Of a stretch of 29,782 nt of DNA, positions 1 to 7,555 are shown piece after piece (the first letter of the stretch is position 1; every line of letters begins with the position of its first letter). Made by a program: the position numbers and the translations under genes. Source of the DNA: an uncultured bacterium (GTDB taxonomy: Bacteria > Calescibacteriota > Calescibacteriia > Calescibacteriales > Calescibacteriaceae). Where the stretch lies: assembly GCA_938036315.1 (NCBI GenBank), contig CALHPK010000032.1, positions 1 to 29,782 on the forward strand. Reading direction: 5' to 3'. Under the pieces are notes generated by a model. It was not told where the DNA came from, did not search any database, and saw nothing but the letters and a program-made list of their open reading frames with translations.

Positions 1-2
1 AA

Positions 3-230
3 TTCAAGGTTGTGGGGGATGGGATTGATAAGAAAAGAGGCAAAGTGGGGAGGGAAAGGAAGTTAAAATCAGCGAAGAAGATATCAGCGCTACAGCAGAT
101 AAAGGAAAGGAGATATTGGGAGAAATACACCGATTTTGAAGGAATTTACATAGTAGGAGTTGAGTTCAGTAAGAAAAAGAGAAACATTTTGAATTTTGAG
201 TGGGAAAAGCTAAATCTGAATCTGAGCTGA
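3..230 (+). CDS. PD-(D/E)XK nuclease domain protein, C-terminal end only (DUF1703/AAA-ATPase-like family)
   Basis: The reading frame is open from the left edge and stops at 228-230, so only the last 75 residues are visible. The pattern ALQQIKERRYWEKY, then a short loop, then IYIVGVEFSKKKRNI matches the typical C-terminus of bacterial AAA-ATPase proteins carrying a DUF1703-type PD-(D/E)XK nuclease domain. Those usually read roughly 'A(I/L)EQIKEKxYxEKY...IYLIGIEFxxxxRNI'. The N-terminal AAA part and most of the nuclease core lie outside the window. A GTG at 12 is an internal codon rather than a likely start. Family biology is poorly understood; these genes are often multicopy in anaerobes and candidate phyla. 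Assignment is by pattern recognition only. Confidence 0.65.
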   Translation, partial: FKVVGDGIDKKRGKVGRERKLKSAKKISALQQIKERRYWEKYTDFEGIYIVGVEFSKKKRNILNFEWEKLNLNLS

Positions 231-376
231 AGGGAAAGGATAATGCTATCACATATAGATTTCTGTTTCGTTTTCTTTCTGTTTTACTTTCTTAAAGATT
301 GTATCTTTGGCTTAACTCTTGTGCCTTAGTAACTTTTTTGATTTTTGCTAATACCAAAAAGGTCATCATATACTTT

Positions 377-404
377 GTTAGGTATATATTGTTAGGTATA
401 TATT
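377..404. repeat. Two tandem copies of a 14-bp unit
   Basis: GTTAGGTATATATT occurs twice back to back (377-390 and 391-404) with no mismatch. It resembles the other short tandem duplications in this window near 4792, 18824 and 23828. Confidence 0.9.
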
Positions 405-443
405 GGTATTGCGAATATTTAGTATATTGGTTTTGAGTGATGC

Positions 444-457
444 ATTCATTGATGAAT
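444..457. promoter_or_regulatory. 14-bp palindrome upstream of the atp genes, possible operator
   Basis: ATTCAT-TG-ATGAAT is a perfect inverted repeat with a 2-nt centre, 56 bp before the first ATP synthase start. Its size suits a dimeric repressor, but AT-rich DNA produces such palindromes by chance and no regulator is visible nearby. Confidence 0.25.
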
Positions 458-512
458 TTGATAGTGTTCTTAGTTTGATTTACTGATTTGCATGTATGGG
501 AGGGTGTAAGTA

Positions 513-968
513 GTGCTTCAACCTGACATAACATTTATATTGAGTACGGTTATTTTTGTGATCGCTCTGATAATAATTATAAAGTATATCATTGGACCGA
601 TAAGTAGAAAAGTTCTTGATGTTGGTAAGATGGTAGCGAAAAATAGGGAGGAGGCGAGGAAACTTATTGAACTAGCGAAGAAACTTGAGGAGCAATCGGC
701 AGAACTTATATCTGAGGCAAAAGAGATTGCTTTCTCTGACTACACTGCCAAAGTTGAAGAAGCTAATAAAAAAGCTGATGAGATAGTAAAACAAGCTCTT
801 GAGTCATATGAGAAGAAATTGAAGTCAAGATTGGAAGAGATAGAAGCTGAAAAACAGGAGATCTTAAGCAAGCTTGAAAGGTATGCTGAAGGTATCGCAA
901 ATGACTTGGTAGATATAGCTCTCGGGAGGAAAGACAAACGGGGAGGGCGAAAAGATGGAGCATCATAA
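513..968 (+). CDS. atpF: F-type ATP synthase subunit b (b' type, first of two)
   Basis: This 151-residue protein has one N-terminal membrane helix (about residues 8-30, rich in I, V and L). A long charged, Glu/Lys/Ala-rich coiled coil to the C-terminus follows, the classic build of ATP synthase stator subunit b. The start is GTG at 513, with a strong GGGAGGG Shine-Dalgarno 8 nt upstream. Its stop overlaps the next gene, a second b-type subunit, by 14 nt. Two different b subunits (b and b') in tandem followed by delta is a known arrangement in cyanobacteria, Aquificota and deltaproteobacteria-like lineages, where the stator is a b/b' heterodimer. Which copy is b and which b' cannot be decided by eye. 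Confidence 0.85.
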   Translation: MLQPDITFILSTVIFVIALIIIIKYIIGPISRKVLDVGKMVAKNREEARKLIELAKKLEEQSAELISEAKEIAFSDYTAKVEEANKKADEIVKQALESYEKKLKSRLEEIEAEKQEILSKLERYAEGIANDLVDIALGRKDKRGGRKDGAS

Positions 969-1452
969 TTTCATTTCGACTCTGATTTTCTCAGCAATAA
1001 ATTTTATCATTTTCCTTATTATTGTTTACAAATTTGTGTTACCAAGGCTACTAGAGGCGGTGGAGAAAAAATCAATAGAAACTCTTCATGAGCTCTTGAA
1101 ATCGGAAAAAGAGTTGGAGGAAGCTAAAAGAATTTATGAGCAGGCTGAATTGAATAGAAAAAGAGCAGAAGAGGAGACCGAAAAAATAAAAAAGGATTTT
1201 GAAAATTACAGCAAAACCGAGTACAGCAGGATACTGAGGGAGGCCGAAAATTTTGCAAAGAAAAAAACAGAAGATTTAGAAAAGTTGATAAATATAAGAA
1301 TAAATGAGGCAAGAATAATCATTCAGCATGAGCTTATAGATCTTGTCGTGAAGTTAGCAAGTGAAAAGATTAAAAAATCGAAAACCTCTGCAGATGTAGA
1401 AAGATTTCTTGAAGAGATAAAAGGAAAAATTGAAAGAATGAGCAGAACATGA
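955..1452 (+). CDS. atpF: F-type ATP synthase subunit b (second copy)
   Basis: This 165-residue protein has the same architecture: a single N-terminal transmembrane helix (about residues 8-28) and then a long Glu/Lys-rich coiled coil. It forms the peripheral stalk that holds the alpha/beta ring static while the c-ring rotates. The ATG start (955) lies inside the end of the preceding gene. It has a GGGAGGG Shine-Dalgarno at 941-947, so the two genes are translationally coupled. The C-terminal segment (HELIDLVVKLASEKI) matches the 'dLa...a.kil' helix that contacts the delta subunit. The next gene encodes that delta subunit. Confidence 0.88.
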   Translation: MEHHNFISTLIFSAINFIIFLIIVYKFVLPRLLEAVEKKSIETLHELLKSEKELEEAKRIYEQAELNRKRAEEETEKIKKDFENYSKTEYSRILREAENFAKKKTEDLEKLINIRINEARIIIQHELIDLVVKLASEKIKKSKTSADVERFLEEIKGKIERMSRT

Positions 1453-1497
1453 TAAATGGGAATGTAAAAAGCAATATGAAAAAATGAATACTTAGCT

Positions 1498-2037
1498 ATG
1501 TTGCCTCAAAGATATGCAAAAGCTTTGATACTTGCAGGGAAAGAGGAAAATAAGCTTGAGATTGTATATGGGGATATAAAGAAGTTGCGACAGATAATCT
1601 CCTCCGAGCCCGTAAAATTCCTCTTGAAATCTCCTCTTTATTCAAAAAGGAGAAAGATAGAGTTTGTAGATTCTCTGGCTAAAGATTTTAAATTCTCTAC
1701 AATTGTAGCGAATTTCTTGAAGCTTGTTGTAAAAAAGGGTAGAGAGAATATCCTTGAGGAGATATTAATTTATGCAGACTTATATTATCATTCTGAAATA
1801 GGTGTAGAAAAGATCACATTATATACTGCCGATGATTTGGGTGCGCAAAAATTGGAAGAAATCAGAAGTAAGATTGAAGAGGTTTTGGGTAAGAAGGTTG
1901 AATTAGAGGTTGAGTCAGATTATGAGCTTCTTGCAGGTTTTCGTCTGGTTGCAAAAGATTGGATGATTTCTGCTTCAGCCTATGATTATATCGAAAAGTT
2001 CAAGAGACTGAATATTGAGCATCTTCCGCGTTTCTGA
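1498..2037 (+). CDS. atpH: F-type ATP synthase delta subunit (OSCP)
   Basis: This 179-residue protein begins with the RYAKAL signature (residues 5-10) and has the full OSCP plan. A helical N-terminal domain (PVKFLLKSPLYSKRRKIEFVD) is followed by a C-terminal domain with 'ITLYTADDL...KIEEVLGKKVELEVESDYELLAGFRL'-type spacing. It joins the b-stalk to the top of F1. It follows the two b subunits by 45 nt, so the three probably share a transcript. There is no clear Shine-Dalgarno before the ATG at 1498. Oddly, atpA, atpG, atpD and atpC do not follow. The next gene is pyrG, so the F1 catalytic genes must lie elsewhere. Confidence 0.9.
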   Translation: MLPQRYAKALILAGKEENKLEIVYGDIKKLRQIISSEPVKFLLKSPLYSKRRKIEFVDSLAKDFKFSTIVANFLKLVVKKGRENILEEILIYADLYYHSEIGVEKITLYTADDLGAQKLEEIRSKIEEVLGKKVELEVESDYELLAGFRLVAKDWMISASAYDYIEKFKRLNIEHLPRF

Positions 2038-2140
2038 ATTTTCTTGTCTGATTGTAGCAAAATTATAAACATCAAAAATGTGTGATAAGATAGAATTTGA
2101 AAAATGTGGTGAAAAAGGAGTAGCGATTACATCGTAAACA

Positions 2141-3784
2141 ATGGAGAGTTTCATATTTGTAACAGGTGGAGTAATGTCTTCTTTGGGTAAGGGTATAGTT
2201 TCTGCTTCATTGGGTGCTATCCTTGAGGATATGGGCTTTTCAGTGAACATAGTAAAGCTTGATCCATATATCAATCTCGATGCAGGAACTATGAATCCTT
2301 ATCAGCACGGTGAAGTTTATGTTACGGAAGATGGGGTAGAAACCGATATGGATCTGGGACACTATGAAAGATTTCTTAATATCACAACTAAAGGTGCTAA
2401 CAATATAACTGCAGGCAAGATATATTACTCTGTTATAATGAAGGAAAGAAAAGGTGAATTTTTAGGGCAAACTGTGCAGGTTATTCCGCATGTAACGGAT
2501 GAAATAAAAAGTTATATAAGAGCCTCCGCAAAGGGAGTGGATGTGCTGATAGCTGAGATTGGTGGAACAGTAGGGGATATAGAGAGTCTGCCATTTTTAG
2601 AGGCAATACGGCAGATGAAAAAGGAATCAAGAACATCTTACGTGCATGTTACATTCGTGCCACTATTGAGCAAAACAAGTGGAGAATTCAAAACAAAGCC
2701 AACTCAGCATTCAGTTATGAAACTGAGAGAAATAGGGATACAGCCAGATATTATAGTCTGCAGATCCGAAAAATTTATACCACAGGATATCAGGAAAAAA
2801 ATTTCTCTTTTCTGCGATGTAGATGAGGAAGCGGTGATCTCAGCTCCTGATGTTGATACCGTATATGAGTTACCATTAATATTCAGAAAAGAAGGGGTGC
2901 ACAAGATTATTGTAAAAAAACTGTTTGGGACAGAACCTGTAAAGATCTTCCCTCTGAAACCATGGGAACCTAAGCTTTCAAAATGGGAAAAGATAGTTAG
3001 TATAATGAAAAAAAGCGAAGCAGAATCGGTAAGAATAGCAATAGTCGGCAAATACATTTCGCAAGAAGATTCATATATTTCGCTTAAAGAGGCTATAAAG
3101 CATGGGGGAATTGCAAACGAACTTAAAACAGAAATAACACTTATTGATTCGGAAAAACTCGAGGAAGATGGAGTTGAAATCCTTTCTAATTTCGACGGGG
3201 TTGTAATACCTGGGGGCTTTGGTTCAAGAGGAACTGAAGGTAAAATAAATGCAATAAAGTATTGTAGAGAAAACAACATTTCTATTTTAGGGATATGTCT
3301 TGGAATGCAACTTATGGTTGTTGAATTTGGTAGAAATATCTGCAAATTAGAGCGGGCGCATTCAGTTGAATTTGATACTTCAACACCTTATCCTGTTGTC
3401 GACTTGCTCGAAAACCAAAGGGGCATCGATAAACTCGGTGGAACTATGAGACTTGGCTCCTGGAAAATAAAGATAAAGGAAAAAACAAAAATCTACGAAA
3501 TTTACAAAACAACACAGATATACGAAAGACACAGACATAGATACGAAATTTCTCCAAATTTCATAGATATACTTGAGAGAGGTGGACTTACCTTTTCTGC
3601 ATTTTCGTACATTGGAGATTTAATGATCCCTGAATCTATTGAATTACAATCTCATAGATGGTTTATAGGTGTTCAATTTCATCCTGAATTTAAGTCTAAA
3701 CCTTTTGCGCCACATCCTATTTTTGTTTCGTTTATTAAATCCTGCTACGAGTACAAAAACGAGAAAGAAAAATCAATATGTTGA
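2141..3784 (+). CDS. pyrG: CTP synthase
   Basis: PyrG converts UTP, ATP and glutamine to CTP. The 547-residue protein is full length. It has the N-terminal synthetase domain with the P-loop-like FVTGGVMSSLGKG (residues 6-18) and the KLDPYINLDAGTMNPYQHGE stretch (39-58). The C-terminal class I glutaminase domain has nucleophile Cys386 in GICLGMQ and His514/Glu516 in FHPEF. An in-frame TAA at 2135 fixes the start at ATG 2141. The nearest purine-rich element (AAAGGAG, 2114-2120) is about 20 nt upstream, too far to be a normal Shine-Dalgarno. It is 103 bp downstream of atpH and overlaps the next gene by 7 nt (ATGTTGA). Confidence 0.97.
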   Translation: MESFIFVTGGVMSSLGKGIVSASLGAILEDMGFSVNIVKLDPYINLDAGTMNPYQHGEVYVTEDGVETDMDLGHYERFLNITTKGANNITAGKIYYSVIMKERKGEFLGQTVQVIPHVTDEIKSYIRASAKGVDVLIAEIGGTVGDIESLPFLEAIRQMKKESRTSYVHVTFVPLLSKTSGEFKTKPTQHSVMKLREIGIQPDIIVCRSEKFIPQDIRKKISLFCDVDEEAVISAPDVDTVYELPLIFRKEGVHKIIVKKLFGTEPVKIFPLKPWEPKLSKWEKIVSIMKKSEAESVRIAIVGKYISQEDSYISLKEAIKHGGIANELKTEITLIDSEKLEEDGVEILSNFDGVVIPGGFGSRGTEGKINAIKYCRENNISILGICLGMQLMVVEFGRNICKLERAHSVEFDTSTPYPVVDLLENQRGIDKLGGTMRLGSWKIKIKEKTKIYEIYKTTQIYERHRHRYEISPNFIDILERGGLTFSAFSYIGDLMIPESIELQSHRWFIGVQFHPEFKSKPFAPHPIFVSFIKSCYEYKNEKEKSIC

Positions 3785-4644
3785 GAGAAACTGGATTAGC
3801 AAGTAAGGTTTCTCCGAGTATCAGTGTATCAGCTGAGTGGAAAAATTTAATAGATAAACTGAAAAGATATAGCAAGCGGAGAATAATGGTGGTAGGTCCT
3901 CCCGATTCCGGAAAAAGCTCTTTCTGTAAAGCAGTAGCAGACAATATACCATTTACAGCTATTGTGGATATGGATCCAGGTCAACAGAATGTGGCAATCC
4001 CCGGGGCAGTGGGAGCGGAAGTCAGAGGTAGTTTCGGATTGAAAAAGTTTATGTTCTTTATCGGAAGGAATTCCCCACGAGGTATAGGAGGTCTGATCTG
4101 TTTTTCTCTGAGATCGCTCCTTCTTGCAGTTGAGAGGTTTAATCCCAGAGTAATTTTGTTGGATACATCTGGCTATGTTGATGGAGACGAGGCTCTGATT
4201 CTAAAACTTACCAAGGCTTTTATTTTTCGACCTACAGATATTGTTTTCATAGAAGATGATTCTAAAAGAACATCTAAAATAAAGACTGTCTTAGGTTCAT
4301 ATTTTAGGTTACATCTTCTTCCAAGATCGGAGTTTGCTTGTCAGTTTGCACCTGAGGATAGAGCGGAAATAAGAAATAAGAAAATCTCGGAATATTTCTC
4401 TTGCGGACAGATCTTTCGTGTGAAGAAAGATGAGAGCAGGATTATTGATATAAGTAATAAACTTACTGCTGATGATTCTGAGTTCAAAAATCTTGTAGGT
4501 TTTTTCAAGAATGGATTGACAATTGCTGTGGGGTTGATAAAAAGTGAAAGCCATAATGAATTTGAGATTCTTTCTCCGAGGTTCCCAAAGGAGTGGGATT
4601 TTGCTATAAAGGGCTCGATGAAAATTAAGCTTGATTCGGTTTGA
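3778..4644 (+). CDS. Clp1/Grc3-like P-loop polynucleotide kinase homologue
   Basis: This 288-residue protein shows the motif order of the Clp1/Grc3/NOL9 family of 5'-OH polynucleotide kinases. It has Walker A GPPDSGKSS (residues 40-48), then DMDPGQ (64-69), FIGRNSPRG (94-102, like the family's 'G.tSP.g' stretch), and the Walker B-like LLDTSGYVDG (127-136). Known members phosphorylate 5'-hydroxyl RNA or DNA ends in eukaryotic and archaeal RNA processing; bacterial members are few and little studied. It overlaps pyrG by 7 nt and so is probably translationally coupled to it. A tRNA-Thr gene begins 53 bp after its stop. The C-terminal third (about 150-288) shows no motif I recognise. A different P-loop NTPase activity cannot be excluded. 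Confidence 0.7.
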   Translation: MLRETGLASKVSPSISVSAEWKNLIDKLKRYSKRRIMVVGPPDSGKSSFCKAVADNIPFTAIVDMDPGQQNVAIPGAVGAEVRGSFGLKKFMFFIGRNSPRGIGGLICFSLRSLLLAVERFNPRVILLDTSGYVDGDEALILKLTKAFIFRPTDIVFIEDDSKRTSKIKTVLGSYFRLHLLPRSEFACQFAPEDRAEIRNKKISEYFSCGQIFRVKKDESRIIDISNKLTADDSEFKNLVGFFKNGLTIAVGLIKSESHNEFEILSPRFPKEWDFAIKGSMKIKLDSV

Positions 4645-4697
4645 GCTTGATTTTAGTTTTTAGTATTTGCTCTGAGATTCAACATAAAATTTTTAGT

Positions 4698-4770
<73 letters not shown>

Positions 4771-4786
4771 CACTCTTTGTACATAA

Positions 4787-5944
4787 ATGGTAAAAGATCT
4801 CAGAATAAAAGATCTCAGAATGCTTAAAGCGAGAAGTAGTGAAAAAGCTAAAATTATTACTTCCCTATTTTTCCTTGTAGCAGGAATGTTTTTATCCCTT
4901 CACTGCACAAAGAGGAATGAGAAAACCGAAAAAGTTCCAACTTACTATGGCAGGCGTCAGGAAGTTGCGGTTAGAACTATAATTCTTCAATATGGAAGTA
5001 ACAGCAATAGCAAACAGGTCTATATAAATCTGCCGGGAATCGTCGTCCCAAAGCAAAGTACATTTATTCAACCGAAGGTATCTGGCAAGATTGTGAAGAT
5101 GTTCGTTGATGTGGGATATAAGGTAAAGAGGGGGCAACCACTTGCAAAAATAGATGATCGGGACTATATAAATTTTGTAGAAAGGGCAAAGGTTGAGGTT
5201 GAGAGATTGAAGGCTCAGCTGAAGTTTGCGGAGATAAGTTTCAGGAGAGCTGAAAATCTTATTGCTACAAAGTCTATACCTCAGTCGGAGTTCGATTCAG
5301 CAAAGGCAAACTACGAAAATATAAAGGAAGCATACAACTCTGCGGTCAAAACCTTGGAGAAAGCCGAGATAGATTTAGCTGATACACTCGTGGTGGCACC
5401 ATTTGATGGCATTATAGTAGAAAAAAGATTGGATATCGGAGCTTTTGCATCTCCCCAAACTCCGATATTCCTACTTCAAAGTGAGAATACATATTTTGTA
5501 GGAAAGATATCAGAAAGAGACTTGCTTAATATAAAGAAAGCTGAAGAAGTCCAGGTATTTTTCCCCACTCTTCAGAAAAGATATTTAGGAACTATCGATA
5601 GAGTCAAGCCATCTCAAGATGGAAGAAGCTATGATCTGATTGTGAGTTTTAGAGAAAGTATTCCATCGAACCTGCAAGGAATTGTATCATTGCCGGTCTC
5701 GGTGCTAGAGGGAGTTTATATTCCCTATGAATCGCTGATTGTAACTTCTGATGGAGAATATGTTTTTTCAGTTTCAGGGAATATAGCTGTAAAGACAAAG
5801 GTGGATGTTATAGATCAATTTGGAGATTATGCTGTAGTGAAGGTTCCAGAGGGAATTACTGAGATAATCTCCCCTGTAAGTGAGAGGCTTTATGATGGGG
5901 TAAAAATAAAAATAATTGAAAGAAGAAAAATTTTTGAAGATTAA
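4787..5944 (+). CDS. RND-type efflux periplasmic adaptor (membrane fusion protein)
   Basis: This 385-residue exported protein has a hydrophobic N-terminal segment ending near Cys40, possibly a lipoprotein. A lipoyl-like half-motif PGIVVPKQSTFIQPKVSGKI is followed by GYKVKRGQPLAKIDDRDY, a short helical hairpin, and the second half VVAPFDGIIVEKRLDIGAFA. A beta-barrel region follows. This is the HlyD/AcrA adaptor plan, which links an inner-membrane pump to an outer-membrane channel. No RND pump or TolC gene is adjacent, so its partner lies elsewhere. The first eleven codons contain a 15-bp in-frame duplication, and ATG 4820 (residue 12) is an equally plausible start. No Shine-Dalgarno is seen before either. 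Confidence 0.85.
   Translation: MVKDLRIKDLRMLKARSSEKAKIITSLFFLVAGMFLSLHCTKRNEKTEKVPTYYGRRQEVAVRTIILQYGSNSNSKQVYINLPGIVVPKQSTFIQPKVSGKIVKMFVDVGYKVKRGQPLAKIDDRDYINFVERAKVEVERLKAQLKFAEISFRRAENLIATKSIPQSEFDSAKANYENIKEAYNSAVKTLEKAEIDLADTLVVAPFDGIIVEKRLDIGAFASPQTPIFLLQSENTYFVGKISERDLLNIKKAEEVQVFFPTLQKRYLGTIDRVKPSQDGRSYDLIVSFRESIPSNLQGIVSLPVSVLEGVYIPYESLIVTSDGEYVFSVSGNIAVKTKVDVIDQFGDYAVVKVPEGITEIISPVSERLYDGVKIKIIERRKIFED
4792..4821. repeat. 15-bp tandem duplication at the start of the adaptor gene
   Basis: AAAAGATCTCAGAAT is repeated exactly (4792-4806, 4807-4821). It encodes the doubled KDLRI/KDLRM at the very N-terminus and creates or duplicates the context around ATG 4820. Confidence 0.95.
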
Positions 5945-5957
5945 ATTTTCAGTATAG

Positions 5958-7085
5958 ATGAATTTGGATATAGCCTTCTATACATTTTCTCTTTCGCAGG
6001 TAAGGGGTGTTGGATCGGTTATCGGTAAAAGGCTTATTGATTTTTTCGGCTCAGCCCGGGGTGTTTTTGAAGCTGACAAAGTGAAAATAGAGCAAGTGGC
6101 TGGTAAATTCGTTGCGGAGAATATAAAGAGATTTTCGGGCTGGAAAAATGCTGAGGAAACTATAAATCTAGCATTGAGGTTAGGACAAGGTGTGATTTGC
6201 TATGAGGAGCGAGATTCTTATCCTGAGCTTTTGCGTAGAATTTCTGATCCGCCTTTGTGTATCTTTTACCGGGGCAATGTAATAAAAGATATGCTATGTG
6301 TAGCAGTTGTTGGAACGAGGATGCCCTCTTCGTATGGTGTTGATGTTACAAAAAATATCGTATCTGTAATGGCATCTGTTGGAATATGTATAGTGTCAGG
6401 TCTTGCATTAGGGATTGATACAATCTCACATAAGGCTGCAATTGATGCGGGTGGAAGAACATATGCGATTTTGGCTTCATCTTGTGACAATATATATCCT
6501 TACAGAAATGAGCAACTTGCAAAAGAAATAGTAGATAAGGGGGGTGCCATTATTAGCGAGTTTCCACCTGGAACACCACCTGCAGAGCAGAACTTCCCAA
6601 GAAGAAATAGGATTATAGCGGGTATATCAAAAGCTATAGTTGTGACCGAAGCTCCAGAAAAATCGGGGGCTCTTATTACTGCCTATTTGGGACTTGAATA
6701 CGGCAGGGATGTATTTGCGGTTCCGGGCAATATAACATCGCAAAAATCAAAAGGCACAAACAGGCTAATAAAAGAGGGAGCATACCTTGTAGAATCACCA
6801 GATGATATTATGTCGGTAGTGGTTCCTCATATAGCAAGGTCAGAAAAAAGATCAGATTTCGGTCTAATTTCCCCTTATATAGAGATAAAAAATCCGAATT
6901 TATCAGACAAGGAGGAAGCAATCTTATCTGTTTTGAGTGAAGAAATTCCTATTCACGTTGATGATATCATAAAAAGGACATTGATTGATCCATCAGAAGT
7001 TCTTTCGACTCTTATAGCCCTTGAGATAAAGGGATTGGTAGTTGAAGATGGAATAGGATATTATAGGAAGCCACGTCCACTTTAA
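5958..7085 (+). CDS. dprA: DNA-processing protein DprA (Smf)
   Basis: DprA loads RecA on incoming single-stranded DNA during natural transformation. The 375-residue protein has an N-terminal HhH-like segment (about 12-35) and the Rossmann-like core. In the core are VAVVGTRMPSSYG (115-127), VSGLALGID (146-154), NFPRRNRIIAGIS (212-224), SGALITA (236-242) and VPGNITSQKSKGTNRLI (255-271). A DprA-type winged helix closes it (about 305-375). The usual Arg in 'SGLARGID' is Leu here. The start ATG 5958 is 13 nt after the adaptor stop and lacks a Shine-Dalgarno. No other competence gene is in the window. Confidence 0.96.
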   Translation: MNLDIAFYTFSLSQVRGVGSVIGKRLIDFFGSARGVFEADKVKIEQVAGKFVAENIKRFSGWKNAEETINLALRLGQGVICYEERDSYPELLRRISDPPLCIFYRGNVIKDMLCVAVVGTRMPSSYGVDVTKNIVSVMASVGICIVSGLALGIDTISHKAAIDAGGRTYAILASSCDNIYPYRNEQLAKEIVDKGGAIISEFPPGTPPAEQNFPRRNRIIAGISKAIVVTEAPEKSGALITAYLGLEYGRDVFAVPGNITSQKSKGTNRLIKEGAYLVESPDDIMSVVVPHIARSEKRSDFGLISPYIEIKNPNLSDKEEAILSVLSEEIPIHVDDIIKRTLIDPSEVLSTLIALEIKGLVVEDGIGYYRKPRPL

Positions 7086-7194
7086 TAAATTCTATTAAGA
7101 GCAATTTGATTTATCAGATACTTGATGAACATAATCAGAGTAATAAATTCTGAAAAAAATATATGGCTAATTCGTAAGTGTTAACTGAAAAGTT

Positions 7195-7488
7195 ATGATA
7201 AGAATTCGTGCAGAAAAAAGAGAGAAATTTGGCAAAGAGTACTCCAAAAAAATAAGAAGGGAAGGTTTTATACCAGCAGTGCTATATTCAAAAGGAAAAG
7301 TTTACTGTCATCTGAAAGTCAAATTGTCAGATATGAATGCTTTACTTAAAGAAGAAGCAACAAAATTTGAAATAGAAATCGATGGAAAAGTTTATTTAGT
7401 TTATCTTAAGGATGTTCAAGTGGACCCTATTACACAAGATCCGATTCACTTTGATTTTTATGTCATTGAAGAGAAAAATATAATATAA
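7195..7488 (+). CDS. rplY: 50S ribosomal protein L25 (short form)
   Basis: This 97-residue protein has the L25 pattern: a basic N-terminus (RAEKREKFGKEYSKKIRREG), then IPAVLYSKGK, then VYLVYLKDVQVDPITQDPIHFDFYVI. The last stretch matches the family's 'vlikdvQ.dp....i.HvDF..v'. L25 binds 5S rRNA. It is the short E. coli-like form without the C-terminal CTC domain found in many bacteria. The usual neighbour pth is absent. A 109-bp AT-rich gap separates it from dprA. The ATG has no clear Shine-Dalgarno. Confidence 0.9.
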   Translation: MIRIRAEKREKFGKEYSKKIRREGFIPAVLYSKGKVYCHLKVKLSDMNALLKEEATKFEIEIDGKVYLVYLKDVQVDPITQDPIHFDFYVIEEKNII

Positions 7489-7555
7489 ATCTTCCTTTTT
7501 GGGTGTATTAGTATTAGTAGCAATTTGTATAAATTTTCAATTAGATCTTCGAAGG

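Larger units (their letters stand above)
231..512. other. AT-rich intergenic region upstream of the ATP synthase genes
   Basis: I see no convincing gene in this 282-bp stretch. It holds a 14-bp tandem duplication (377-404), a small palindrome (444-457) and, at its right end, the GGGAGGG ribosome-binding site of the first ATP synthase gene (498-504). The promoter of the atp genes should lie here, but no clear -35/-10 pair stands out because the whole region is AT-rich. Confidence 0.6.

Noticed and set aside
292-534. 80-residue minus-strand frame upstream of the atp genes
   Set aside because: Composition follows AT-rich intergenic DNA (many Asn, Tyr, Gln, Thr), there is no recognisable motif, and it overlaps the start and ribosome-binding site of the first ATP synthase gene.
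2704-3345. 213-residue minus-strand frame
   Set aside because: It lies wholly inside pyrG on the opposite strand; the Ser/Ile/Phe-rich composition is the antisense shadow of a well-conserved gene.
4644-4697. Promoter for the tRNA gene
   Set aside because: TAAAAT lies a suitable distance upstream, but I find no matching -35 element and the spot is too AT-rich to call.
7499-7555. Upstream TTG start for recJ adding 19 residues
   Set aside because: The added segment is hydrophobic and atypical for a cytosolic RecJ, and ATG 7556 gives the usual N-terminus.
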